From Tranzscheliella williamsii (Eukaryota > Basidiomycota > Ustilaginomycetes > Ustilaginales > Ustilaginaceae): a stretch of DNA of 64,000 bases. The notes under the pieces were generated by a model. It was not told where the DNA came from. It saw nothing but the letters and a program-made list of their open reading frames with translations, and made no database searches. The stretch is taken from NCBI GenBank assembly GCA_023212725.1, contig JALBYF010000017.1, forward strand, positions 62,001 to 126,000, written 5' to 3'. Numbering within the stretch: the first letter of the stretch is position 1; each line of letters starts with the position of its first letter. This document shows, piece by piece, positions 44,481 through 55,347 of this stretch. The position numbers and the translations under genes were made by a program.

Positions 44481-46664
44481 CTAAGAGGAACCAAAGAAGC
44501 GCTTGACCTTGTCGGAGAAGCTGATCTGGACGCTTTTGCCGGCGGCGGCCGAGTTGATGGTGCGCAGAAGGCGGTCGTAGTAGGCGGGCTGGGACTTGGG
44601 CTTGAGGATGGACTCGGGCAGGGGGTTCTGGCTGTGCACCTTGTTGTGCAGCAGGTCCTCGAGCGCTTGTAGGCCCTTGCGTGCGTACTCGAGCTCGCGG
44701 GTGGACAGCTGGCGCATCCCCGGCAGCGGGTCCGGCAGCGGGTCGCCCGGCGTCTTGGCATGCACCTGCTCCGGATGCACAGCCGACTGCGACTGGAGGG
44801 GTAGCAACGCGGACTGCGCCGCCGCCTGGATACTGGCACCAAAGTTCACGTCCGGACGCAGCGGGTCGATCGGCCATGCCTGCGCGAGAGCAATGTATTC
44901 CTTGTAGAGCGACTGGATCGATTCGCGACTCGCCTGCTCGCTAGCCTCAACTTGGCTCGAGCGGCCGACTTGCTGACCGGCGGCTGAAGTTGCGTACCCG
45001 CGAACCTGCTGTTGCGGCGCCGATTTCGCCACAGAGGGGCTAGCAGCCGAGGCGCTCCGACTCACTTCGTCGCGGACCACGAGGAGGCAGCTCTCGATAA
45101 CATCGACTGCCTTGTCAACCTGTTCCCTGGTAACCGTCAGGCTGGGTAATAACCTGATGGTGTCGTTTCCAGCAGTAAGGATAAGCACGCCGCGCTGCCT
45201 GGCCAGGGCAACGACTTTGCCGGCATGGGACGGGTCTTTAGTGGAGACACCGGCAATGAGTCCCTTTCCACGAGGGTTAGGCTTACCCGATCCGGGCTCA
45301 TCAACTAGGAGGTCAGGGAACATGGTGACAAGTTGCTCCAAGCGACGGAAGAGGACTTGGCTAGACTCCTTCATACTGGTACCGAGATCATGCGAGCTGA
45401 GCCGGCCCAAGACGTGGTGGGCGACGCGAGAGGTTAAAGGACCACCGCCAAAAGTGGTACCGTGGTCACCGACAGCGATAAGCTCGGCTACCGCATCTCG
45501 CATGAGCACAGCACCAATCGGAAATCCATTGGCTAGGGGCTTTGCCATAGTCACCATGTCGGGATGCGCATCGACAGGATACTCGCTGTGACACCACAAA
45601 GTGCCAGCGCGGAAGAGGCCACACTGGATCTCATCATATATCAACATGGCGCCTACTTGGTCGCACCGCTTGCGAACTGCCTGAAGCCAGTCTACACTGG
45701 CAGGGAAGATACCGCCTTCGCCTTGGATAGGCTCCAGTATGACGCCAGCAGTTGTCTCGTCGATCAGGGAGTCAAGACCGTCGAAGGAGTTGTAGTTGCC
45801 GACCTTCACATTTCCGATGAGCGGCGCAAAGGGAGCCTGATACTTGGGATTGGGTGTCATGGAGAGCGCACCCATTGTACGGCCGTGAAAGGCGTTGTTG
45901 AAACTCACCAAGCCGGATTTCTGGTCGCCATACTTGGCTGATTGAGCCTTGCCAGCCTTCCTAGCGAACTTGAGCGCCGCTTCGTTGGCCTCGGTCCCCG
46001 AATTGGCGAGGAATACCTTGAGGCCGTAATCAGAGGGTGGGGCGTCGGGGCCGGCCTTGGCCAATTTGCTGGTTGCCTTCTCAAAGCCCATACCGCCATG
46101 TTGGTGAGTGAGCTTGACCATGCGATCAGCAAGCTCGCCAGACCATTCGTTGTGGTAGAGGTTACTGGCGTGGATGAGTTTGGCACTCTGATCGGCAGCG
46201 ATCTGCGCGATCTCTTTGTCGGCATGGCCAAGGCTGTTGACGGCGATACCAGATGAAAAGTCGAGGTATTTGCGTTCTTTGTGGCCCTGGTTGGTGCTGG
46301 GATCAGCGGCGGCATAGACATCAAGGCCCGAGCCACGGGTGAAGATGAGCTGAGGGCGCGAGTAGGTTGCCAGCACCGAGTGTGAGAAGCGGTCTAGGGT
46401 GTCGCCAATCTTGGAGCCTTTGGATGCATCGCCCTCTGGATGCGATAGAGAGATGTAGTCGGCACAAGGTTTCCTGCTGGTAGCATGCGTGGCGAGACTT
46501 CGTACTGCGCACGCAGCCGCTGTGCTTGTGATGGGCGCCGGTGCCGTCAGGGACGATGCTGTAGAGTGGGCTGTCACATTTCGGGCCACTCGGCCAGCGC
46601 GGTGGGCTAGACCAAGGGCTGAGGCAGCCGTGCGGCTGGATAGAGCCATGCGTGCTGCTGACAT
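44481..46664 (-). CDS. ARG8: Acetylornithine aminotransferase fused to a Cbp6-like domain
   Basis: One uninterrupted 727-residue frame. Residues 1 to about 60 are a Ser/Ala/Arg mitochondrial presequence. Residues 95-540 are a class-III PLP aminotransferase of the acetylornithine type, with ANSGTEANEAALKFAR, LEPIQGEGG, YDEIQCGLFRAG and the PLP lysine Lys375 in MAKPLANGFP. This enzyme makes N-acetylornithine in mitochondrial arginine synthesis. At 554-565 a second presequence-like stretch occurs (QQVRGYATSAAG). Residues 584-727 then resemble Cbp6/UQCC2, the cytochrome-b translation and assembly factor: SLYKEYIALAQAWPIDP, ALEDLLHNK, LKPKSQPAYYDRLLRTI and the ending VKRFFGSS. No in-frame Met occurs between the two parts before residue 640. 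Neighbours are Pex19 and the oxidoreductase, on which it converges. Confidence 0.88.
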   Translation of the reverse strand: MSAARMALSSRTAASALGLAHRAGRVARNVTAHSTASSLTAPAPITSTAAACAVRSLATHATSRKPCADYISLSHPEGDASKGSKIGDTLDRFSHSVLATYSRPQLIFTRGSGLDVYAAADPSTNQGHKERKYLDFSSGIAVNSLGHADKEIAQIAADQSAKLIHASNLYHNEWSGELADRMVKLTHQHGGMGFEKATSKLAKAGPDAPPSDYGLKVFLANSGTEANEAALKFARKAGKAQSAKYGDQKSGLVSFNNAFHGRTMGALSMTPNPKYQAPFAPLIGNVKVGNYNSFDGLDSLIDETTAGVILEPIQGEGGIFPASVDWLQAVRKRCDQVGAMLIYDEIQCGLFRAGTLWCHSEYPVDAHPDMVTMAKPLANGFPIGAVLMRDAVAELIAVGDHGTTFGGGPLTSRVAHHVLGRLSSHDLGTSMKESSQVLFRRLEQLVTMFPDLLVDEPGSGKPNPRGKGLIAGVSTKDPSHAGKVVALARQRGVLILTAGNDTIRLLPSLTVTREQVDKAVDVIESCLLVVRDEVSRSASAASPSVAKSAPQQQVRGYATSAAGQQVGRSSQVEASEQASRESIQSLYKEYIALAQAWPIDPLRPDVNFGASIQAAAQSALLPLQSQSAVHPEQVHAKTPGDPLPDPLPGMRQLSTRELEYARKGLQALEDLLHNKVHSQNPLPESILKPKSQPAYYDRLLRTINSAAAGKSVQISFSDKVKRFFGSS

Positions 46665-47508
46665 GGTATGCGATGCGATCTGCTACGCCCCAGGATCGAC
46701 GGAGAGAGAAGGAAGGAGAAAGCAACCAATTCGACATTTAAGATGTCATTATTCCTGTCAGAGCTCTTATCGAGGTGGATTTCGCATAACGAACAGCAAC
46801 TTCCCCTGCAAGCTGCTAGCATTTACAGGTTGTGACTCGTGGCTCCTTCATTACAATTAATACTGCGGGATCCTGCAGCAAGCAAGCAGGTAAAGGCGAA
46901 GGTGGAGAGCCACGGTACTTCAATGAATTCAGCTTGTATCACACACCTACTCGACTTACCGCTTATGGAAGAAAGTAAAGGGACTTTTTGGCCCGCTCTC
47001 ATTGACTGTGTCTTGACTCATACGACGACGTAAAATCCAAAGACCCTTGACCCAGCCTTCCCATTCTCTTCCTAACAACATTAACGCCGCTGACGGCTTG
47101 CGACCTGTCGTTTTCATTGTGACTCAACTTCACATTCACATGTCTGAGCCCCATAATTTGGCAGAGGCTGCACGGCAAAAGACAATATCAAATTTGCACT
47201 ACGCAACATGACAAACAAGGCCGAGGGACGGTGAGGTAGCTGGCAACAAGGATAGTGATGGTAAGATAAGCCGAGTGGAGATGTCTTTGAACAAATCAGA
47301 GAGATGAGGGCCGATGTGGCGACAGAAGTAGCCAGGTCGATACCGATGAGGATGGCACGACGTGCTCGGTACGTTGAGGTATGGTACAAGGCAAGAAAGA
47401 CGAGCCGCATGTGGCAAAGAAGAGGCAAAAGCGCTCAAAGTGGAGTAGCGCAAGGTCACAACCAAGTCGAGAGTCGAGAGCATGTCATGTCATTCTAGCA
47501 AATCTAGC
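46665..47508. other. Intergenic region upstream of ARG8
   Basis: About 840 bp without a supported gene. It carries the ARG8 promoter near 46665 and the 3' end of the polyglutamine gene near 47508. Confidence 0.4.
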
Positions 47509-49110
47509 TCATGCGGCACCAATACTGCCAGAGCTCGAGATCCTAGAACCGAAGCTCAGTCCGTTGCCACCAAAACTGGCTGCTCTAGGGCTGGCACATA
47601 GTTTTGACATGGCATCCTTCCGCAACCGGCTCTTCATTCGCGCCTGAAAGTTGAGGTTTAGAAACTCAGTAGGCTGCCCCTTTGGCTGTCTTCGAGGTTG
47701 GATTGGTGGCAGTGTTAAATGATTGTTGTTGATTGTAGCACTGACTGTGTTGGCTCTGGCATCGCGGGTGAACGCCCGACTCTGCGGCGCGGCCGTCAAG
47801 CTGATGGCTCGGGGAATCGCCTTGGGTGCTTGCATATCTTGTGTGGCGACAGCTCGGCCCAGCGAGCCGTACCTGCCATTACCGGTAGATTGCTGCTGTG
47901 AAGCGAGCAGCTTGGCGATAGGAGTGCTAACATCAAGGTCCTCCTCGCTCGTCTCGGGAGTTTGATCTCCTTCGACAAGGTCTCCGTCAGAGAAGGCACG
48001 CGAGCCTTCCGAAGCGCTGTCGTCAATGACAATCGACGGCGTCATAGTACGTGATCGGCTGGACAAAATGCTGTCCGCCGTGCCAGATGACGGCCGCTCG
48101 TTCATTCGCGAATGGAGGCTAGAGGCAGGCGATGACCCCCTCTGTACCGGTGGTGTCGCCATACGGTCCGGGCTGCCGTTCATCGCACCCGTGCGCCAGT
48201 TGCGCTGCTCAGCAGCGACCCATCCTTGCCCGTCGGTAGTCTTGCGTGAGTGGCGATCAGTGATCATTTGCAGATGTTGCTGCTGCAAGAGCTGCTGTAA
48301 ACTGTGATCAGCCGCGTCATTGTCAGGCGAGATATTGCCGCCATCGAGACCCATGGACTGATACAGTTGCTGCGCTTGTCGTTGTCGAAGGCTCGCCTGG
48401 ATGCTTGCTTGTGCCGCTTGGCGTTGCTCTTGAGCAGAAGCTGCGACGAACTGAGACTGTGAGGCATGCTGGGAGCCATAATCGCTGCCACCGTGCAGCT
48501 GAGAGAGAAGGAATCGCTGCTGAGCCGCCAAGTGCTGCTGACGCTGATGTTGTAGATTAAGCTGATTGTGCTGAGGCGGCTGCTGTTGAAGAACCTGCAG
48601 TCGCATCAGCTCGATTTGCTGCTGTTTCGCGGCGACTTGCTGCTGCTGCATCAGCTGTTGTTGCAGCTGCAGTTGCAACTGCAAAACGTGTTGTTGCTGT
48701 TGCTGTTGTTGTTGTTGTGATTCCTGCTTCGAGTACGGATCATACGCTTGGCCGTGAATGTTCCGGTAGCTTGAGTGCATATCATTTTGCTGGTGTGACA
48801 TGGCTGACTGCAGACGCATAGCAGCTAGCTGATGCTCGAGATTTGCCTGCATAGCGGACACATCATGTGCAGAGTTGCTGCTACGATAGGTTTGCTGCTG
48901 ATGCGGCTGCATCTGTGACTGCTGACGCGTCGCGTTTTTGGGCATGAAAGAAGCGTTCGAGCTGGAGTTGGTGCGTTGAGGGTGAGACCGCCCATTGTAG
49001 ATGGGGTTGATACCAAGACCTTCGGTACGAAGACCGCCAAGGAGGTCAGCCTGGGTCTGGTAGGCCGGCTGGAAAACAGAGGCCTGCTGATGTTGATGAG
49101 AGGCATTCAT
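47509..49110 (-). CDS. Unrecognised polyglutamine-rich protein (533 residues)
   Basis: The protein starts MNASHQHQQASVFQPAYQ and is dominated by Gln-rich coiled sequence over roughly residues 60-300, with a pure run of nine Gln. A Ser/Pro/acidic middle contains TPSIVIDDSASEGSRAFSDGD. A short conserved-looking C-terminal block reads EFLNLNFQARMKSRLRKDAM. I do not recognise a domain. Such composition is common in fungal transcription or RNA regulators, but that is inference. The frame is open back to a GTG at 49362; 49110 is the only ATG before the Gln region. A CCCCCAG acceptor-like site just upstream suggests a 5' leader intron or an upstream exon. Confidence 0.7.
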   Translation of the reverse strand: MNASHQHQQASVFQPAYQTQADLLGGLRTEGLGINPIYNGRSHPQRTNSSSNASFMPKNATRQQSQMQPHQQQTYRSSNSAHDVSAMQANLEHQLAAMRLQSAMSHQQNDMHSSYRNIHGQAYDPYSKQESQQQQQQQQQHVLQLQLQLQQQLMQQQQVAAKQQQIELMRLQVLQQQPPQHNQLNLQHQRQQHLAAQQRFLLSQLHGGSDYGSQHASQSQFVAASAQEQRQAAQASIQASLRQRQAQQLYQSMGLDGGNISPDNDAADHSLQQLLQQQHLQMITDRHSRKTTDGQGWVAAEQRNWRTGAMNGSPDRMATPPVQRGSSPASSLHSRMNERPSSGTADSILSSRSRTMTPSIVIDDSASEGSRAFSDGDLVEGDQTPETSEEDLDVSTPIAKLLASQQQSTGNGRYGSLGRAVATQDMQAPKAIPRAISLTAAPQSRAFTRDARANTVSATINNNHLTLPPIQPRRQPKGQPTEFLNLNFQARMKSRLRKDAMSKLCASPRAASFGGNGLSFGSRISSSGSIGAA

Positions 49111-51928
49111 GACGCTACTTTGAACCAGTGTTTGAGATGAAGCGGATGGAAGACCACGAGAGCGAATCTGGGGGGTAGTGATGTTACAGCTGGCAATCAC
49201 CGGAAATTGCGATGCTTTGTGAGAAAGATGCTTGAATGGGAAGGTATACAGTGGATGTTGAGGATCAGGCACCGAAAAAACGAGAGTTGAGAACCTTAAG
49301 AGAAGGAGACCTTGCAAAGGCTCGTTGTCGAGAGAAAGTGATACAAATCCGGCGTCAACCACGGGTTGGCGAGGTTAAAGAGTTGTTACAGAGCTTGGAC
49401 GAGGCGAGCGCCATACAAACTCGCACAGGTCACAAATGGGCTGCGCTGAGACAATGAGGTGAAGAGGTGTCGAGGCTGAAGTAAGGACTGCGGTCTACGC
49501 TAGCACTTCTCAGAGGCTTGATCGGTGATGGAGATACGCGATCGTAAGGGGGTCGACGCCGGTGAAGCACGAAACGTAGGCAACGGAAAAGGGATGATAG
49601 AAGGGGCCCAATCGGGTACTGTGCTTGTGACTCGTGTTGTGTCTTTATAATCCAGTCGAAACCGTTAAGTCGTGACTGTGAGCTGAAAAGGAGTTGTTTT
49701 TTTAGAAGGCGCAGCGAGATGAAGGCTAGGTGTAGTGGTGAAAAGGTGCCGAGGCGCGTCGGTTTGGGAAACGCCGCTGATGAAAGAGGAGTGACGTTGG
49801 GATGAAGGCGACTACAACGCACTGCCGAAATGATGTGATAGACGCCGAAAAAAAGGTTGAAATGTTGCGAGGTAGATGTGTAGCCGATAGAACGGTCCGT
49901 CCGGTTACCTGTGATAAGAGAGATGAAGAGGCTGCGATGACGAAAGCCAACGATGGACAGCGAGGTGCAACTACGCTGTTACCGGTAGGGTAGCTTTGAG
50001 ATGAACCGAAGATGAGCCAATCAAGCAGGGGCTTGTGTGGGTTTCAATCGCCCTAGGGCAGAAAGAGAGAAAGAAAGCGATGAAAAGCGATGAAAGCTAG
50101 CGAAGACAACGAGACGCCAACTGTCGGATCAGGTTGAGGCCAAAGGGCTGGATTGAAGAAAAGGGGTAGGGTGAACGACAAGTTCTGGAAGCCAAGCTGG
50201 ACACAGAGAAGGAGATGGGATGGAAACGGGAAGGGAACTGCGACAATGGAAAGATGGTGACGACGGAAAGGTGAAAAGAGCGGGAGGAAAGCGGAAGGGA
50301 CGTCAGCAAGGCCTTGAAGGGCGCCAGAGTCACGATCCCGCAGAACGGCAATGGCGCAGATTTCGACAGTCGTGGCTAGTACTTAGCGCGATCGCAGTCA
50401 ACGCAACTTGTCGCAGCACTTAAGCCAAGCTTGGCCGCATAGAAAAGACAATTGCTGAGCAAATATACAAACGACCATCACTTGAACGTACTGGCACTTT
50501 CCAACCAGCATGAGACAATTACAATATATACCGAAATATGACTTGACGCGCGCTACGACCCTAACGTATGCGAATGCGAATGCGATTACGAATAGCTTAC
50601 CCAGACTGAATTAGCGCAGCGCGACTCGGCGTCTCAATCTGGTTGTATGCAGATTTGGCCAGCGAGGTGGTAAATTGGCTGGAGTTTAGCGGAAGATCCG
50701 AAGTCGAGAGGCTGGGAAGAAAGGGATGATGTCTCACATCTTTCCCAGGGCAGGATACCACTTGCTGGGCTGTGTGTATGCTGGCCCATTTCCGATAAGG
50801 CGCCAACGAAACGACAGTCCGAAAGGCAAGAAACGGCAGTTGCTTGCGCAGTTGTAATTGCATACGAAGTTGTTGCTGTTCCTGTTGCCTGCCCCAACAC
50901 CGTTATGCGTGCCAGAGATGGGTCGAAGGCTTGGGCCATGCCCGTTTATCATGCATGTACGCGTCGCTGACATCTCGCATTCACAATGCAGCGGTCGCCC
51001 GCCACGCCCCGGAGATTGCCAAGTGGTACTAAAGCGATCTCACTTGCTCTTCCGCCGTTTAATGCGCTCCCTTGTTGGATTTGGGCAGGGAGAAACGAAC
51101 AAGCGTACTGGCACCGTGACTGTTGCAAGTGGGTACTCGACGGGGTCGGCTATTGTGCCGCTGTCCCGCTACGCATCAGTCCTGGTAGGGCCAGCGCACG
51201 TTTGTAGAGCTGAGTACGAAACAAGCTGCCAAGCTCTCAAGCTCAGGCTCAGAAGGCTGAAAAGCTCTTCCGCTGGAATGTCGATAGATCCATCTGCATG
51301 TCGGATGTTAATCGTCTTAGGCGAGGCCGGCCACGCCAGCAAAATCAGCGGGACAGGGAATAGAATGTTTTACTTATCTACCAGCTCGGCTTGGTGCTAA
51401 CTAGCGCGTGTTGGCATTCGACGAAACGTGTTGCCTGTCAAATTCACAGTGACAAACGTGAAGTCCACCATTCTTGCATTCCCATCACCAAGCGATGAAG
51501 GCCATGAAAACGCCATAGTCACAACGGACATTGCCCTTGCATCGCCTCGCCCGTTTACGTTTGCTTCTAGACCCGGCCGACTGCGACTAGGGACTCGGGA
51601 TGTGCGACTCAGCTTTCTGGTGAGGCAACAGCCCAACTTGTTGTCAGTCTGTGAGTGCTTACACGTTAGGCTTAAGACCTGCCAACCTAACATCCCGCGT
51701 CGCCCTCTGTGATTTCAGCCGTAAAGACCGCCACGGCCGACCGACATCTTACCTCGGCAGGTAACCAAGGGTGCCTGCCGGAACGTCGGCCCATATGGGG
51801 TCCCCGCAACTTGTCGTCTGCCAAACGCTGGTACTGCTCTTCCTCATGCATCTCACTTCTCCCTACTGCCATTAAGAGGCGACTGTTTAGCATACCTCCG
51901 CTTTGTGTACGTGCGGAACAGCGCCAGG
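49111..51928. promoter_or_regulatory. 2.8-kb divergent region without a recognised gene
   Basis: This is the largest gap in the window, between the polyglutamine gene (-) and the E1-alpha gene (+). Only short, unsupported frames occur. The minus strand from 49111 to about 50400 is pyrimidine-rich and resembles a long 5' leader. A GCGAAT-type short repeat occurs near 50570-50590. An unannotated RNA gene cannot be excluded. Confidence 0.45.
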
Positions 51929-53604
51929 ATGGTAGCAGTAGCATCCCTGTCCGGGAGGTTGCTCAGTCCAACACGGCTGTGTCGGGCCAGCGGTGCGGTA
52001 GTGACAGCGGTTGGTTTTCAGTGCTCGACGTCGCTGGGCCGCTCGATATCTACCAGCATGGTGCGGCGGAAAGACGGCGACAAGTCTCAAGGCCATCTTC
52101 CTGGTCATCCCGATTCTGTCTTCCTTACCTCGCTCAACGATAGCTTCTTCGATCGCGTCAAACCCAAAACGCTGTCGGGCAATGCCAACGCCCAAGGCGG
52201 AATCCCTACCTATAGACTTATGGACGGCGTCGGCAAGTTCCTTCCTGGAGTGACTGAAGAAATGGTCGACATTACCAAGTCGGAAGCGGTTCGGATGTAC
52301 CATACCATGTTGTTGCTGCCAGCGATCGACGTGATTCTTTACAACGCCCAGCGACAGGGCAGAGTCTCGTTTATGATGACCTCTTATGGAGAAGAGGGGG
52401 CGGTGATAGGAAGCGCGGCAGGCTTGGATAGCACCGATGAAGTCTTTGCGCAGTACAGAGAGTCGGGCGTACTGTTGTGGAGAAACTTTTCTCTGGACCA
52501 TCTCATGTCGCAGGTGTTTGGCGCGGAAGACGACCTTTGCGGCGGACGGCAGATGCCGATCCACTTTGGAAGCACACAGCACCAATTCCACACGATCAGC
52601 AGTCCGCTCGCCACGCAACTTCCCCAGGCTGCCGGCGCTGGCTACGCACTCAAGCGTATCAAGGGTAGAGAGTCGAATGTTGTGATTTGCTACTTTGGCG
52701 AAGGCGCCGCCAGTGAAGGAGACTTCCACGCGGGCATGAACCTCGCCAGTACCACCAAGAGCCCGGTGATGTAAGTGCGCCAAGATGACGCCGCGCTTCT
52801 CCGTAACGCGGCGCTCCTCCGTAATGTCGTGGCTGTCCTGGAGCTATAACTGACATTGTATTGGTACTATTGTCTCTATGTTGGGGCGGGTGTACAGCTT
52901 TTTTGTGAGGAACAACGGATATGCTATTTCCACGCCAGCGGCAGAACAGTTTCGAGGTGATGGCATAGCATCGCGAGGGCCTGGGTACGGCATGCTAACC
53001 ATCCGAGTCGACGGGAACGATGCGCTGGCGGTGCGCTCGGCGGTGAAATCGGCCAAGCAGAAGGCGGTAAGCGAACAACGTCCAGTGCTGATCGAAGCGA
53101 TGACCTATCGCGTGGGGCACCACTCGACGTCAGACGATTCGTCCGCCTATCGCTCCAAGCAAGCTGTAGAGAGCTGGAAGCAGATGGACAATCCGCTGCA
53201 TCGCATGCGCAACTTCCTAACCGACCGCGGCTGGTGGAACGATGAGCTGGACGAGCAAACCAAGGCTGCCCATAGGAAATCGGTCATCGAAGCGATGGGC
53301 CGGGCAGAAAAGAAGAAACGTCCCACCCTGAGCAGTCTCTTCGAAGGCACATATCGTGGTGACCTTCCCGGGAACCTCAAGGTAGGTTTCTATCCCGTTG
53401 CTTGCCACCTCCTGCCGCAGGTGCATCGACTCATCTCTTCTTCGCCGAACCCTTTTCTTTGATCGGCTTGACTGATGATCATAGGAGCAACGCGCCGAAT
53501 TGGCCGAGCTGCTTCAAAAATATGGCTCGCTGCCCGGATGGTCCAAAGAGCTCGAAAAGCACTCTCAAGGCGGCAAAGACATGGAACAGTATCTCGAAAG
53601 GTAG
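51929..53604 (+). CDS. BCKDHA: Branched-chain 2-oxoacid dehydrogenase E1-alpha, mitochondrial
   Basis: Three exons, 51929-52770, 52898-53381 and 53485-53604, encode 481 residues. The first 45 residues are an Arg/Ser-rich mitochondrial presequence. Thiamine-diphosphate E1-alpha motifs follow: SYGEEGAVIGSAAGL, RNFSLDHLMSQVFG and GEGAASEGDFHAGMN. The phase-2 splice restores SPVIFFVRNNGYAIST, and the phosphorylation loop reads YRVGHHSTSDDSSAYR. Exon 3 adds the C-terminal ELAELLQKYG. The enzyme decarboxylates 2-oxoacids from Val, Leu and Ile in the matrix. The frame is open back to a GTG at 51905, but 51929 is the first ATG. Confidence 0.95.
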
Positions 53605-53982
53605 CAGGTGGCAGATAGCCCTTGGTATTCGTCTTTGCCGCAGTCTTCACTTTGCTCGCATTGTAGGCATGGTCATCCCGTCGTGGTCGATCTATCGATC
53701 CTACTCAAAGCGTGTCTGAACAAGCTCACACGGAGTTGCGAGTGGGAGTGGGAGTGGGAGTGGGAGTGGGAGTGGGAGTGGAAGTGGGACTGAGGAGTTG
53801 AGTGAAAGTGGGAGTCTGGGTGTTAGATTCCTGCAGAAAGGGTTTATGTTTGTGGCGGCTGCTTGGGAGGAATTTGTGTTGGTTTAAGATGGATTTTTTA
53901 GTTTTCATTTAGGTTGGCGGGATGATCTTCCGTCCGGCCTCTGCCTGTCTAAGACGAGTGACGAGTGGAGCAAGGAGACGCC
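53605..53982. other. Intergenic region between E1-alpha and NUC1
   Basis: A 378-bp tandem-gene gap. Its main feature is the GTGGGA hexamer array at 53741-53788. No gene is supported. Confidence 0.5.
53741..53788 (+). repeat. AGTGGG hexamer repeat with G-quadruplex pattern
   Basis: Six perfect AGTGGG units run from 53741 to 53776, followed by two degenerate units to 53788. Consecutive GGG tracts with three-base loops fit the intramolecular G-quadruplex pattern on the + strand. The array lies 195 bp before the NUC1 ATG and 137 bp after the E1-alpha stop. Confidence 0.85.
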
Positions 53983-55113
53983 ATGTCGTATGTTGTGCAA
54001 GCTGGCCTGTTCGCAGGGGGGCTGGTGATTGGGGCGGGGGGCGCGGTGCTGCTAGCTGGCAGCCGCGAGCCGCGCGTTATCAGCGGTGGTGTAGTCGGGG
54101 CTGACAAGCCGGGGCCTCCTGGGCTGACGTCCACGCCGACGTTGGTAGATGCAGGTGCGGATTTGGCACAGCGGTACTCGAACAGCGACTCGCTCGGGCC
54201 GGCGGGGTATCCTGGGCCTGTTGCCGACTTTCTGCGCCAGGCGGCATATGTGTCGTCGTACGATCGCCGGCTGCGGCATCCTTCCTGGACGGCGGAACAC
54301 ATCACCGCTGCGTCGCTGCAGCGTCCGGCGCCGTCTCCCGACGCGCCCGGTGGGGGTGGTGGTCGGCCGGACCGGTCCAACTCGACGTTCAAGGAGGATG
54401 GGCGCATCCCGGTGCTCTTCCGCGCACGCTTGGCCGACTACTTCCGCTCGGGCTACGACCGGGGCCATATGGTGCCTGCCGCGGATGCCAAGAGCTCGCA
54501 GCTGGCCATGGACGAGACGTTCCTGCTGACCAACATCGCTCCGCAGGTCGGCCAGGGCATGAACAGAGACTACTGGGCACATACGGAAGACTTTGTCCGC
54601 AGGCTCACCGGCCGCTTCGCCGATGTGTATGTGTTTACCATCCCGCTCTACCTGCCGCGCCAGAGCGCAGACGGCAAGTGGCGCGTCTCGTACGAGGTGA
54701 TTGGCAGCCCGCCCAACGTGTCCGTGCCCACCCACTTTGCCAAAGTCATCCTCGGCGTCGGCACAGCGTCCGCCGCTGCGCCGCGCGCCGGCCCCACACC
54801 AGACTGGAAGACCGGCGGCCTCACCAGCAAGGTTGGCCTTCCCCCCTCGGGCAGCCTGATGGCACTCGGGGCGTTTGTCATGCCCAACAGCGTCATCCCC
54901 AACGAGGCCCCCCTGGAGTCCTTCGCCGTGCCCGTCGAAACAGTAGAAAGGGCCGCCGGCCTCACCCTCTTCCCGCCCGCCATCAAGGAGGCCGCCAAGC
55001 GTCTCTGCGACACGGTCCACTGCTCCATCATCGTCCGCGACTTTGCCGACAAGTCCAAGACCCTCTCCGCGCGCCCGCCCCAACCGCTACCGCTGCCCGC
55101 GCCGCGAACATAG
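53983..55113 (+). CDS. NUC1: Mitochondrial nuclease Nuc1 (endonuclease G family)
   Basis: This 376-residue protein begins with a hydrophobic segment (VVQAGLFAGGLVIGAGGAVLLAG) typical of Nuc1 membrane anchoring or targeting. The DNA/RNA non-specific nuclease domain has the catalytic motif YDRGHMVPAADAK with His162, then FLLTNIAPQVGQGMNRDYW, which carries the metal-binding Asn. The family degrades mitochondrial and nuclear DNA or RNA and takes part in cell-death-related DNA breakdown. I chose the ATG at 53983; an in-frame GTG lies 18 nt upstream. It contains no introns and lies in tandem with E1-alpha. Confidence 0.94.
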   Translation: MSYVVQAGLFAGGLVIGAGGAVLLAGSREPRVISGGVVGADKPGPPGLTSTPTLVDAGADLAQRYSNSDSLGPAGYPGPVADFLRQAAYVSSYDRRLRHPSWTAEHITAASLQRPAPSPDAPGGGGGRPDRSNSTFKEDGRIPVLFRARLADYFRSGYDRGHMVPAADAKSSQLAMDETFLLTNIAPQVGQGMNRDYWAHTEDFVRRLTGRFADVYVFTIPLYLPRQSADGKWRVSYEVIGSPPNVSVPTHFAKVILGVGTASAAAPRAGPTPDWKTGGLTSKVGLPPSGSLMALGAFVMPNSVIPNEAPLESFAVPVETVERAAGLTLFPPAIKEAAKRLCDTVHCSIIVRDFADKSKTLSARPPQPLPLPAPRT

Positions 55114-55347
55114 CCTTCACCTCCCATCGAGTACCACCAGCAAACACTGTCTGCCAAATGAGTCTGCCCGGATAGTAATTCAAGGAGAATGATAATCCAT
55201 CAGAAAAAGAAATAAAAATGCGGCGTAAAAAGAGGGGGCAAATCGAGTGGCAGTGCGAGCGACGAGCGTGCGTTGTCCGTGCCTTGGCTCGTCATCTTGC
55301 CTGTCTCGCCACATTGTCCCGCCAGCTTGCTTCGAAGATAGAGCAAG

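Noticed and set aside
50858..51400. 180-codon plus-strand frame starting at TTG with a hydrophobic start
   Set aside because: It lacks an ATG and any family resemblance; the hydrophobic start is a chance CTG/TTG run.
53608..53793. Open frame encoding repeated Glu-Trp
   Set aside because: It is only a translation of the AGTGGG array.
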